A stretch of DNA of 64,000 nucleotides. Origin: Antedon mediterranea (taxonomy: Eukaryota > Echinodermata > Crinoidea > Comatulida > Antedonidae). Positions 47,801 through 62,800 of this stretch are shown here, piece by piece. Positions within the stretch are counted from its first letter, which is position 1. The number at the start of each line of letters is the position of its first letter. The translations under genes and the position numbers were made by a program. The DNA is taken from positions 11,834,932 through 11,898,931 of the forward strand of contig NC_092679.1 in NCBI RefSeq assembly GCF_964355755.1, given 5' to 3'. The notes under the pieces are model-generated. The model saw only the letters and a program-made list of their open reading frames with translations. It had not been told where the DNA came from and did no database searches.

Positions 47801-50800
47801 TAGTCAGTAAATATTAGTGAATATTATGAAAAAATGTAATTAAATATGAGCCATAAGAGAACATATTCTCGAATTTTGTTATTACTATTATTTCCTAACG
47901 TACGCTATATGGCAGCCATTACATAAAAGAAAAGCAAGCAAACATACTCCAAGTCTTAGCCAAGGTAAATATACATAGTTACATTTAATAATGTAAATAA
48001 CAAATATCAAATATAATACAAAAGAAATACAAAAGATAATTAATTGCAAATCAAAGGACCGATTGTAATGTTTATTATATAACTCATTTACCATCCACGT
48101 CCACACTATACGAACATTCGGCACTATTACCAGCGGCATCAACGGCTGTAACCGTTACAGTTGTACTGCCAATACTAAACTCATCACCCGATTCATGTGA
48201 CTTGACAGTTTCAACCACAAGCACGTTATCTATTGGGTTTGGATCAGGAAGAAGTACTGGTATAGAATCACTACCAATTGGTACAGTCTGCAAAACTGCC
48301 TCAGCTGGACATGACTGGAATGTTGGAGGTTGGTCATCTAGCAAGGTAATGAAATAAACAAGTTTGAATGTACCATATAATATTTAATCACGTTTCCAAC
48401 TTCTTAAAAATGCTTCATTAGGATTAACATATAACTTCATATACCTTGATCTAGAGGCTGCGCATATGTGTCGCTGTATGTTTAATGAGTATAAGAAGAA
48501 CCTCCTATGGTAGTCAGACCAGTGTCATGGTGGTAGTGATAAGTGGTGGTGATTGTTGTTTTTGGTGGTGGTGGTTGTTGTTGTCAGACCAGTGAATGAA
48601 TGAATGAATGAATGATGAATTATCACAATAATGTACCTGTCACGGTAATAGAGAACACGCATGTTGCCGTATTTCCTGTGACATCAGAAGCAGTGTATGT
48701 GACAGATGTTTGGCCAACAGAGAAGTCTGATGAAGAAACTATTGTAGAGGTAAAGGTATCGATCATGTGATTGTCAACTGCACTAGGCTCATCCCAGTTT
48801 ACGTTCGCTGTGTCAAGATCTTCATCTGTAGTTGTTGTTATGTCACCGGGGCAGTCCATGATTGTTGGGATTTGGTCATCTACATACATAATATAAAATG
48901 GGTTAATTTTACACAGTTGCGGCTATTTTATGGTCAGACAAGTGAATGAATGATTTATAACAATAATTTACCTATCACGGTAATCGAGAACACGCATGTT
49001 GCAGTGTTTCCTATGACATCAGAAGCAGTGTATGTAACACAAATATCAATAAAGTTATTTTAATATTAAGCTCTGTCTAGACTATCAAACTAGTTGGACA
49101 AAAAAAAGAGTAGTGCTCAAATTACAGTAGTGATATGACGTCACATTTTTTCGTCACATTAAGTTTGATAGTGTAGACAGAGCTTTATAATGCATTTTTT
49201 TTACCAACGACTACTACTATAAATGAACTTGAAACAGCATTTCCTGAATCGTCTACGGCTGTATACGTCACAGTTGTAGTGCCGACACCATATGCATCTC
49301 CACTTGCATGATCTGACGTAACAACCACATTGCCAGAATTGTCGACGGCTGTTGGTTCAGTCCAGGTTGCAATCGATGTTGATGAACCCATACCAGGACT
49401 CAATGTCAGATCATTTGGAATGTCAGAAAGTAATGGAGATTCGTCATCTATTAGAATACATGTATTATAATTTAGCCTCTAATAATACGCATTATTATGT
49501 ACATATTTTGTATTATTTATTTATCTATTTTTGGTCACATCAACAATGAAATACCCCATCAGAATGGATTATATATAAAACAATTGATCTGAAAAATGGG
49601 AAAAGGAATCATCAGGAGAATGAACAGTCTTAACATCCTCACATCTGTTCTATTCCTCAACGGTTTTTTTTTCTCAACTTAACTGCTGCCTTGCCTACCG
49701 AGCTTCTACCAATGCCGTTCCTGATTATAATATCAGTTGTTTGATTCTCATAACCTCAGCCCGGAGGTCTGTTGGTGACCAAATACGCGATTGTCTACTA
49801 ATTGTCCTTATTTTGTTCCTCGACAATTCTTACAAATGTTTAAACAATATTTTAGTTATAAAGCGCCTACATATTTTTACAAAATTCCCAATTACAAAGC
49901 CTTTTGGTGATATTATTTATTGCTAGATAAGTTGTTTTTTTCTTTTTATTCATTTATAATTTTAACGATTAAACCTTTTATGTACAGATTTTATATACTT
50001 AACTTGTTCTGAATATTTTATATCTTTATATGTTTTTTTGAGGGCCCTAATGACCAATTCCTTCACTGGAACTGGATAGGCCACCCTCATTAAAGATGGT
50101 GATAAATAAACAAAAATAAATTAATAAACAATTCAAGATCATCGCCAAAAAGTAAACACGGAAAAGAGAAGGCTTTAAAAAAGGTAATTAAAAAAAATAT
50201 TAAATAAATTGGCTTAAATTTTGAAGGAATCCAGATACTGTAGGTGATATTTTATTATAGTTTTAATCACTGGGAATGTCTGACAGTGCTGGCGTTTCGT
50301 CATCTGTTAGAAGACACTGTATTATAATTGTAAATACGCATTATTATTTAAACATTGTTAAAATATTAAAAGTAATATTTATTCTACCTTCAATTGTTAT
50401 CGTAAAACTTGAGGTTGCTTCATTTCCTGCCAAATCTACAGCAGTATATGTAACTGTTGTTGTACCAATTGAAAACGAATCTCCACTGTTATGCGATGAT
50501 GATATATCAATTACTCCAACATTATCAGTGATTGATGGCGCTGACCATGTTACAGTTGAACTATCTGATCCTGAATCCGAGTTTTGTGTAACGTCAATTG
50601 GTAAGTTTGTGATTTCTGGAGGAGTTGTATCATGTTCTGTAAAAGAAGAAATATGTAGAAATAAGTGACAATCAGGTTACCACATTAGAAATATCTACCC
50701 AACCGTTTACCACAGTATCACCACCGTCAAGTCTTGTAACTACTGTCATATAATCATAACGTTTATTTAGGCCTAAGTAAATCATAACGTGAAACAAGTA

Positions 50801-53800
50801 TCATACCATGAACAGTAACAGTGAATGATTCCTCTTGGTTATTTCCAGAATCATCAGTCACAGAATAAGTTACAAGAGTTTCACCAACATCAAAACTATC
50901 ACCAGGTGAGTGTGTTGATGAAACAAATGTGGTTCCAGAGTTGTCAGAAGCTGAAGGCGTGTCCCATGTGATAGTACTGGAAGTCTCTCCAGATTCGGCA
51001 AATTGCACAATGTCGGAGGGGACATTTGCCAGAACCGGTGGTTCATTGTCTGAAAAATTCAAAACATACATAACATGGCACTGTAAAACTACTAAAATTG
51101 TAAATAACTAAATTGTACATTTTCTTCACAAACTGAATGTATTTTTATATAGCACTATTCTTGATATGTATTTCATTTGCATTCCTCTGTGAGTGATAAT
51201 CGTTGTTTGTTTAGTGAATGAATAAAATAGATAACAGATACTCAAATGTTTCTTTTCCATAAGCATACAGTACTGTAATTTACTTTTACCTTCTACAGTT
51301 ATTTCAAACGTGCATGTCTCCACATTTGCTGGTGACGCCGTATCAACTGCTACATAACTCACAGAAACCGATCCAATCACAAAGTCTCCAATTGTTTCTG
51401 TAGAGGATAGCGTGACTATTCCAGAGTTATCAGTTGCGGTAGGCTCAGTCCAATCGACATAACCCGTGTTCGAGTTTGTAGATGTAGACACAATAATATC
51501 ACTTGGACAATTTTCAATTACTGGTGCTTCGATATCTGTAATGTGTATTTAAATTACTGCAGTTATTATAAAGAAAAAGACATCGTTATCAAAGAATGTG
51601 GCCAACTATATGAAATTTGTAAAGAATTTGATATAGTTTTAAAATCAAATTACCTTGAACGTCCACTGCAAACTCACAAGTATCAGAATTCCCCGATGGG
51701 TCTATAGCAGTATACGTCACTGTGATTTCACCAATATCGAAAAAAGTACCAGAAGAATGTGTTGACTCAAGCGATTCAACATTTCCCGAGTTGTCAAAGG
51801 GATTTGGTTCAGTCCAGGAGACGACGGCTCCTGCATTCCAATTTTCGTTGTTTACGACAATATTGTCTGGACAGGTTCCATTAAAATCAGGTGGCGAAAT
51901 GTCTACAATATATATATATATATATAAATTATTATAATTTAACATTGTAGAGAATCATTAGGAATTATTAGTTTTACATTTGAAAGATACATTTTATAAG
52001 TCGACGTATTATCAATAAATAAAATCAATATCACTTTCTTTCCGTACGCCATTAAGGCTACTGTATATGGATCAAGAGCTTCTTTCTTTCCGTACGCCAT
52101 TTAGGCTATATAATATAGATCAAGAGCATTTTTCTTTCCGTACGCCATCAAACCTAAAGAGCTTCTTTCTTTCTTTCCGTACGCTGGCATCATGAAATGC
52201 ATTGTTTTACTGTACTATACGTTTGTTATATAATTGCTCTTCGAGTTACTACTATCTCATTAAATAAATATAATGTAAATCGTAATCATATGATTCCTTA
52301 CCTGACACTTCAACAGTAAATAAACATTCAGCAGAGTTGCTCGATGGATCCGTTGCTGTGTATGTGACCTGCGTCACACCAACTGGAAAAGAATCACCTG
52401 GGTTGTAATCAGACGTCGTCACAACATTACCAGAGTTATCCGTTGCACTTGGTACTGTCCACGTTGCTGTAGCAACATCGGAGTCACTGTCTACATCAAC
52501 TTCAACAGTAGTTGGACAGCCTGATATGGTTGGATTCTCATTGTCTATCAAAATGAATTGCCGTCCTCGTTATCGTTATTATCATTGTCATTTTTATTAT
52601 TACTGCGTTTTATTATAATTTCATTTTACTAACTATTTAAAAAAAGTGAATATATTAAAGTAATCATACCATTAACAGTAATTAGAAACGAACAACTCGC
52701 CGTATTTCCAGAAACATCAGTAACCTGGTAAGCAAGTGTGTTTTCTCCGATTGGTAGATTATCCCCTGAACTGTAAGAGTGGCCATCTTCAGCTACAGTG
52801 ACGGTCATTTCAGAATTATCACTGGAACTAATTGACCATGTGACTACCGCTGTAGCAGCATTAGACTCTGTGTTGCTTGTTATGTCATCTTGGCATAGTA
52901 CAGTCGGTGGTTCTTCATCTAAAGAAATAATAATACTAATAAAATAAAATATTAGAATTAGGCGCCTATATTCAGAGGGAACTATCTTGGTTATGCAATT
53001 CAGTACTGTAAGGATAATTACAATATTTACCTATAATTGTAATATCAAAAGAGCAAGTAGCCGTATTACCATACGGATCCGCTGCAGTGATGGAAATCGT
53101 GTATGCCTGAACTGGATACTGGAAAGCGTACTCTGTCTGCACTCCAGTTGAAGTAATAGAAACAGAATCACTGTTATCAGTGGCCGTTGGCGATGGTATC
53201 GTCACTGACGCATAACTTTCACCGGTATCAGTCAAAATCATTGCTGGAAGAACTGGACAGGATATCATAGGATCTTCGTCATCTATGACAAAAATAAGCG
53301 TTTTATATTATATTGAGAAAATGAATAGTTTCCTACATTTCATTTAAAGTTTATTTAAGTTTGTTACTTACCTTCAACGGTGACAAGAAATGAATACGTA
53401 TCTGTATTACCAAAATCATCAGTAGCTGTATATGTTACCGTTGTGTTTCCAATTGGAAAAACTGAATCTGGTGATACAGTTGAGGTTAAAGTAACATTGC
53501 CTGAGTTATCTGTTGCAGTTGGTTCAGTCCATGAAACAGTTGTATCTGGCTCACCCGGATCAGTAGACGATGTTATATCTATTGGTCCGTTGGTAATCGT
53601 TGGAGGTTCATCGTCTGTTATTGTGACAGTAAATGTGCTAGTTAACACGTTATTGTTGACGTCAGTTGCGGTATACGTGACGGTGGTTTCACCGATGGTG
53701 AATGTACTTCCCGATGCAATGTCCGATGTGACTGTCACAGGTTCATTTGAGTTGTCGGATACAGTAGGCTCTGTCCATATCACAATGGCATTATCAGTAC

Positions 53801-56800
53801 CAACATCTGTTGATATTGCTATGTTTTCTGGAACATTACCTAACACAGGAGGCTCATCATCTACGAATTTAAATGTATGTCGATACAATTAAATAAATTC
53901 ATCTTCTTCCGTAGAATTTTTCATTCATTCAAACTATATGTAGATTATAAAATCTACAGAATAGTTAAACCAATAAAATAGATTAGTATTAATACTAAAA
54001 TCAAGAGCAGATATTACATATCTCCAATGGCTGATCTCCAAACATTAAATATATATTGGCCTCATTTGTAAAATTTAGGCCAAACATGGAAGCGTCTAAA
54101 TTAATAATTATTATGTTTATTATTATATACACAATAAGTGGTTCGGAATTTGAATCCTGGTCCGGATTGCCACCAATATTTAATGGAGTCACTCTAACTA
54201 TATACTTTTCAGTAGTTTGAATTTGGTAAAGGTCCGTCTAAAATTAGTAACATATTAAAAATATTTGGCGATCCTGGTCCGGATCGCCATATAAATTGAA
54301 TTGAGTCACTTTAACCTTTCAGTGGTTTGAATTTCGTAAGTGGTCCAGATTAGGGTATACATGTAATAGAGTCGTTCGTGACCACATATCTAAACGTGGT
54401 TCAAATTTGGTAAAGATCCTTTTTAGTGTTGAAATTGTTCTGCTAACAGACCAACAAGCATATCGCAGACAAAATATAACTTCATTTGCGGAGGTAATAA
54501 TAATTGCAATAATTATATACAAATACATGTTTTAACATAAATTAAAATGTAAAGTAATTCGTACCAGTAATATCGATCACAAAAGAACATTCATCGGTGT
54601 TTCCGGACAAATCAATTGCTTCAAATATTATTGTAATATTACCAATTGAGAACGTATCACCTGACTCAAATGAGTGACCAGAACTATTAATCGCCACAGA
54701 ACCTGAATTATCCGTTGCTGTGACGTCTGACCATGTAACTGTTGTCGACGGTTGCCCTGGATCTGTTGATTGAGTGATGTCATCTGGACATGTGATTACT
54801 GGTGGCTCATTATCTTAAATATTAAAAATATTTAGAATTAAAAAATAATATAGGCTGATATAGATTAAACTGAGTTTTTTTTTAAATTCATAATAGGATT
54901 CGGTACCTCATTGAAACTATATTTTGTGTTCAGTTCATCACAACAAAACAAAATCCCCTTTTTTTACGATATACAGTTAGCCTACCTATCACTTCAATGT
55001 TAAACAAACATTCCGTTTCTAGTCCGGCTGCATCTGACGCAATATACGTCACCTCGTTAACACCAACGCCGAAATCACTTCCTGGTGAATGAGATTCCAC
55101 AAAACTGTCAACGCCAACGTTATCGGTAGCAACTGGTGGAGTCCATGTAAAAGTGGACACTGCTTCTCCTGCATCTGTTTCTACTGATTGGTTTACCGGA
55201 CAATTTGAAATTATGGGAGGCTGGTCATCTGTAAAGAAATTTGTTTTATTAAAACATTTATTTGTAAGCCATGGTGTTTCTGAATGAAACAGTAACACTA
55301 ATTGTATCTAGATGGAATTAATGTAACTAAACATGCGCAAGCCTATATAAAATACTAAATAGAATATCATTTATCAGGTCAAACAGAGTTTTGTAAAATG
55401 AAATGAAGCCTAGAAAATGGGAGCCAATGTTTTGTTTTGATGAGGCTCAGACTCACCATATATGGTAACAACAAACGTGCAAACACCCAAATTCCCTGAT
55501 GTGTCAAATGCCTCATATCTGATGGTGGTGCCACCAATTGGAAACTGTGACCCAGGAGTGTGGCTTGCTGTTGTTAAAAGGTGATTAACTTCAACGTTGT
55601 CCCTGGCACTAGGAGGTGACCATACAGACATTCCGGTATCAGACCCTGGATCTGTAGGAAGTTCTGTGTCACTAGGGCAACCAGCAAAATGTGGAGCCTC
55701 ATTATCTAAAGATAAATAACAATGACTTTAATATTTCATTCTAAACTCAAATGTGCTGTCAATACGCATGTATCTAACACTACAACCATCAGAAAAAAGT
55801 TCAATACATTCCTACAATAAGGTGATTTGTTAATAATAAGGTTGGTTATTTAAATAGCATTACGCAAGAAGACACAAATAAAGACAGGTATGAATAAGAA
55901 TCAATAAATTACCTTCAACTGTAATATTGAACACACAGAGCACAGTGTTTCCGGATGTGTCTGTTGCCGTGTATGTAACCTCCAATGGTTCCAATCCAAA
56001 TAAGACCGTTTCTACGGGTGCATGCGTGCCAACCAATGTATCGACGGCAACATTATCGGATGCATCAGGTTCCGTCCAATTTACATAAGCAAAATTTTCA
56101 TCCGTTTCTGTATCAATTACTATGTTCGATGGACAGGTTTCTTTGAAAGATGGCGCTTGGTTGTCTTGAAAGAAAGATTATGAATATACAATATATTACT
56201 ATAAAGCATTTCTATAATCATGATAGTATGCATATTATTGTAATTTAAATCATATTTTCCACACATATTATTTTCTACGTATAGCAATTACGCAGGCATA
56301 TGTAGAGTCTATACAGGTAGGTATCTCACGAAATAGACTATAATGCATCACCTGTCATGGGTTAAATGGAATTATGGGTTGGACATAATAGTATCTTAAG
56401 ATGAACAATTATGTAGAAATTTAGGTCATTCAATTTTGTAGAAAGGATTTTTTTTTTCTAATCTAAATAAATACAACGGTTTAACTAGAAGTACTCAATT
56501 ACGAAGACTAACTTTCTTTTGTATTTTAACTTGATCTTTCTGTTAACTAAATTGGCTATCGTTTTAATTTAGCTTGTAATTTTAATTATTTTGATAATAA
56601 TTATATAAAACAATGTAGCAATGTTCAACTAAACTTACCATTTACTGTAACTATAAACGTACAGTTTCCAACATTTCCAGATCCGTCTTCGGCTGTGTAA
56701 ATGACAGTTGTGTTACCAAAATTAAAAGTATTACCGGGTTGATGTGATTGGTCCTCAAAGGCAACTATGTCTGAGTTGTCAGTTACAGATGGTTCAGTCC

Positions 56801-59800
56801 AGGTTGCAGAGGCTGTTAACAATCCTTCATCCGAGTCTACGCGTATGTCAGAGGGACAGTTTGTCCATTGAGGTGGCTCAGCATCTAAGAGATGAACGTA
56901 CATATGATAAATATGACAAAAATAAATGCTACATTCTACTTATAAATAATAATAAGCGACGTCGTAAAAAGGATAATGTACTTGGTTGCAGGGGAATGTT
57001 TGTCGCGCGTTAACCACCAAGTTGAATCAATGCAATATAATTCTAACAAAATTTACCATAAATAGTAATCTTATTTGGATTTACTGTTTAATCATTGATT
57101 CAACTGGGTTGTTAACGCGCGACAACTATCCCCCTGCAACCAACTACATTATCCTTTTGACGACGTCGCTTATTATTATTTATAAGTAGAATGTAGCATT
57201 TATCAGCGCTATTTGAACATTATTTCTGCAAAAAGTAGTGTCAGTTTAAAAAAAAATTAAAATTTGTTAAAATGTGCTCACACAAGCTCCACCCTTTGTT
57301 AACATAAACACATTTTGTTAGATAAAACCATTTCAGTTTCTTAACATTTTTTTATGTAAACCTACATAAAATAAAAACAAAAATGTGCCTACCAATAATT
57401 AGGATTGAAAAGTTACAGTATCCTGTATTGCCAGTTTCATCGACTGCTTTATAAATGATGTCATAACCAGGTCCAATAAAGTATGCGTCTCCCGATGAAT
57501 GAATTGATAGTGCGGTGACAATCGGATTTGGATCTACATTATCAGTGACTACAAGATCATCCCACTGTATCACTTGTAACTTGGTGCCAGTTAATGTGTT
57601 TTCTTCCATATCATTTGGGCAATTGGTGAATTCGGGAGGTTGTTTATCTGCAGTAATAATAGTAGATTATATTGAAACTGTCTAAACATCTTCAGCTTTG
57701 TTGTGAGTTAAATGCCTTCATTTTAGCTTGGACATTTATTTCATTTCAACAACCACACTTACCTGTTACTTCAATGTAAAAAGTACAAGACACGTTTTCA
57801 TTTCCAGAAAGGTCTGTACCAGTATAGAATACATCAGCATTGTCGTAGAATGCCGTGTAAGGGTCATGTGTGCTTGTGACGTTAAAGAAACCGGAATTAT
57901 CAGTGTAAACTGGCTCTGTCCAGTTCACAATAACATAATCCATGTTATGTCCAATAGTTAAATATTGATCTTCCGGGCATATATCATAATATGGAACTTC
58001 ATTATCTAAAAACAAAAACATTTTATTATATTTCATAGTGTTCACAGTTAGAAACAAAACTCGTACTAATAAAGATTATTTTCCTAATAGAAGTCAACTT
58101 TAGACGTCTTACCATTAAGAGTGACTGTAAATGAACACACTCGGCTGTTCATTGATGGGTCAGTTCCTTCATACGTCACAGTAATAGTTGATGTAAGTCC
58201 ACTATCTAAGGTAATTTGGTATGGAGAGCTGTGACTTTCAGTAATTGTGACGGTTTCACCAGAGTTGTCAGTAAATATTGGTGTTGTCCAAGTTGCTGTT
58301 GCATAATTTTCACCTAAATCAGTGTTTAGTATTATATCTAGTGGGCAGGAATCGAATTCTGGATTTTCAGTATCTGGTATATAAAAAAAATAAAAAAATT
58401 GGGTTCCAGTAACTGGTATTGTGACGCATGACTTGATCATTTACATATTACAAAGTACTCTTGTTATTACGTAATGCTCTCTATTTAAGGCACGCCGTGC
58501 TATTGATCGTTTTGTTCAGTCACGGAATGGCGTAGAGCTATTAGACGTGTGTGTTTAAAGGCTAATAAAATGGTTCGTTATCTGGGCGTGTATAACGTAC
58601 GGTATGCTCTCTGCGCCCAAAACAGTATGTAGAAGTAATTTAGATTACCTGACACAGTAATATCAAACGTGCACTGTTCCGTATTACCAGCTGGGTCAAC
58701 TCCATCGTAGGTCACAGTGACTGTATCTGTGAGACCACTACTTAATTCAACTTGGATGCTGGGCGTATGTGAAGCTGTTACAACAACAGTTTCTCCAGAA
58801 TTGTCTGTAAAGCTAGGAACAGTCCACGTCACAGTTGCAAAACTCTCTCCGGCGTCTGTGTTTGGAGTCATGGAAGAAGGACAGGCATCGTACACTGGAG
58901 TTTCAACATCTGTTAAAAAAACTCAGTATCTTTTTAATGTTTCTTTCCTATATATATTATTTTGGTTTATTTAAATAAAAAAAAATATTAACAATACAAA
59001 ATTATATACAAATGTATTCATCATGGAAAATGAGAGATGAAATATTTAATACAAGAAAACATAGTCAAAATGTTACACATACCTGAAACTGTAACATCAA
59101 ATGTACAGGTAATTGAGTTACCGGAAACATCTGTTGCAACATACGACACAGTTGTTGTAGATTCTAATCCACTACTTAGACTAACTTCAATCGAAGGAGT
59201 ATGCGTTGGTACAACTGTTGGTGACAATCCAGAATTGTCACTAAACGTCGGCTGTGTCCATGTGACAGTGGCGTAACTCTGTGACGTATCAGTATTCTGG
59301 TTAATATTTGAAGGACAGTTCACAAACGTTGGATTTTCGGTATCTGTAGATTAATTTAGATAATAAAAAGAATACATATGTTCTTAAAGAAGAAACTAGA
59401 ATGAGGTCTATATACTTTCACATTTACGTCATTATTGTGATGAATTTCCCTGTTTAAAATAAAAGTCTTGCATTTCAAGAGCTGAACTTGAATAATAAGT
59501 GTAAGTTAATAGTTACTATGTATTTAAACGTGTAACTTACCTGATACCGTCAACGTAAAAATACATTGTAGGCTGTTACTAGAAGGATCTGTTGCTTCAT
59601 AAGTAACTGTCAACGTTGTTGACAAACCACCTGTAAGCGACACCTGTGTTCCAGGTGAATGAGTTTCAGTTACACCGGGAGTTTCATCTGAATTGTCACT
59701 GAAAGTTGGTGGTGTCCAAGTGAACGTTTGGTAGTCCTCACCTGTTGCCGTTGATAGGGCTTGATTTGAAGGGCACACATCAAGTGTTGGTTCTTCGTTG

Positions 59801-62800
59801 TCTAGTAAAAGAGATGCCAAGAATCACAATATCTATAAATTGTTTTTTGAATTACACACATCCAACAGTTATCATACCGGGTTGTCGAATGCATATATAT
59901 ATTCGCCTAAACTTAATTATATAGGTTTAGACAGATGGAAGTTATTTTGTACACTGTTTTAACCTACCATTTACTGTAACTGTAAAAGTACAATCTGTTG
60001 CAGAATTCAATGATGGATCTACAAGAGTGTACGTTATCGTTTCCATAGCTGTTAAACCAGAAGACAAACTTAGCTGGTATCCTGGTGATTGTGATGAGCC
60101 GGATGTGTACAATCCAGAGTTGTCACTAAATGTTGGTTCTGTCCAGGTTGTGGTGGCGTATGCTTCTCCCGGGTCAGTATCAAATGTTGCATCAGATGGA
60201 CAACCTGTTATAACTGGAACCTCAACGTCTGATAAAAGATAAAAAGACTGTTTCAATTTCTTTCAATGATATACTGTTACTGATATATAATTAAAGTGTT
60301 AAAGTTATAATATATATAGCAAGACAGTATTGGTTTTTTTAAACATGCATTTTAAAATGTATTTTATACGTGATCAAATACTTTTTTGCAGATAAATATT
60401 AAGTACAATGTGTTTTAAAATTCAAATCATAATTACCAGAAACAGTAATATCAAACGTGCATTGTTCGGTATTACCAGCTGGGTCAACTCCATCGTAGGT
60501 CACAGTGACTGTATTTGAGAGACCACTACTTAATTCAACTTGGATGCTGGGCGTCTGTGAAGCTGTTACAACAACAGTTTCTCCAGAATTGTCTGTAAAG
60601 CTAGGAACAGTCCACGTCACAGTTGCAAAACTCTCTCCGGCGTCTGTGTTTGGAGTCATGGAAGAAGGACATGCATCGTACACTGGACTTTCAACATCTG
60701 TTTTTTTTTAAACAATATCTTTTTTAATGTATCTTTTTTATAAAAGGGAACAATTACGAAACTATATAAAATTAACATTTTATCAAGGAAAATGAGAGTG
60801 ATTGAAATTTTTATATTATTAGAAAACATGATTAAAAAAAACTTTTTTAAATGTATAAATACCTGAAACTGTAACATCAAATGTACAGGTAATTGAGTTA
60901 CCGGAAACATCTGTTGCAACATACGACACAGTTGTTGTAGATTCTAATCCACTACTTAGACTAACTTCAATCGAAGGAGTATGCGTTGGTACAACTGTTG
61001 GTGACAATCCAGAATTGTCACTAAACGTCGGCTGTGTCCATGTGACAGTGGCGTAACTCTGTGACGTATCAGTATTCTGGTTAATATTTGAAGGACAGTT
61101 CACAAACGTTGGATTTTCGGTATCTGTAGATTAATTTAGATAATAAACAGAATACATATGTTTTTAAAGAAGAAACTAGAATCAGGTCTATATACTTTCA
61201 AATTTACTTTATTATTGTGATGAATTTCCCTGTTTAAAATAAAAGTCTTGCATTCCAAAAGCTGAACTTGAATAATAAGTGTGAGTAAATAGTTACTATG
61301 TATTTGAACGTGTAACTTACCTGATACCGTCAATGTAAAAGTACACTGTAGGCTGTTACTAGAAGGATCCGTTGCTTCATAAGTAACTGTTAACGTTGTT
61401 GGTAAACCACCTGTAAGCGACACCTGTGTTCCAGGTGAATGAGTTTCAGTTACACCTGGAGTTTCATCTGAATTGTCACTGAAAGTTGGTGGTGTCCAAG
61501 TGAACGTTTGGTAGTCCTCACCTGTTGCCGTTGATAGGGCTTGATTTGAAGGGCACACATCAAGTGTTGGTTCTTCGTTGTCTAGTAAAAGAGATGCCAA
61601 GAATCACAATATCTATAAATGGTTTTTTGAATTACACACATCCAACAGTTATCATACCGGGTTGTCGAATGCATATATATATATTCGCCTAAACTTAATT
61701 ATATAGGTTTAGACAGATGGAAGTTATTTTGTACACTGTTTTAACCTACCATTTACTGTAACTGTAAAAGTACAATCTGTTGCAGAATTCAATGATGGAT
61801 CTACAAGAGTGTACGTTATCGTTTCCATAGCTGTTAAACCAGAAGACAAACTTAGCTGGTATCCTGGTGATTGTGATGAGCCGGATGTGTACAATCCAGA
61901 GTTGTCACTAAATGTTGGTTCTGTCCAGGTTGTGGTGGCGTATGCTTCTCCCGGGTCAGTATCAAATGTTGCATCAGATGGACAACCTGTTATAACTGGA
62001 ACCTCAACGTCTGATAAAAGATAAAAAGACTGTTTCAATTTCTTTCAATGATATACTGTTACTGATATATAATTAAAGTGTTAAAGTTATAATATATATA
62101 GCAAGACAGTATTGGTTTTTTTAAACATGCATTTTAAAATGTATTTTATACGTGATCAAATACTTTTTTGCAGATAAATATTAAGTACAATGTGTTTTAA
62201 AATTCAAATCATAATTACCAGAAACAGTAATATCAAACGTGCATTGTTCGGTATTGCCAGCTGGGTCAACTCCATCGTAGGTCACAGTGACTGTATTTGA
62301 GAGACCACTACTTAATTCAACTTGGATGCTGGGCGTATGTGAAGCTGTTACAACAACAGTTTCTCCAGAATTGTCTGTAAAGCTAGGAACAGTCCACGTC
62401 ACAGTTGCAAAACTCTCTCCGGCGTCTGTGTTTGGAGTCATGGAAGAAGGACATGCATCGTACACTGGACTTTCAACATCTGTTTTTTTTTTAAACAATA
62501 TCTTTTTTAATGTATCTTTTTTATAAAAGGGAACAATTAAGAATCTATATAAAATTAACATTTTATCAAGGAAAATGAGAGTGATTGAAATTTTTATATG
62601 AGAAAACATGATTAAAAAAAACTTTTTTAAATGTATAAATACCTGAAACTGTAACATCAAATGTACAGGTAATTGAGTTACCGGAAACATCTGTTGCAAC
62701 ATACGACACAGTTGTTGTAGATTCTAATCCACTACTTAGACTAACTTCAATCGAAGGAGTATGCGTTGGTACAACTGTTGGTGACAATCCAGAATTGTCA

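Noticed and set aside
48897-49060. An additional complete HYR exon
   Set aside because: Only the last ~70 bp of an exon are present, followed by unrelated sequence and a MITE.
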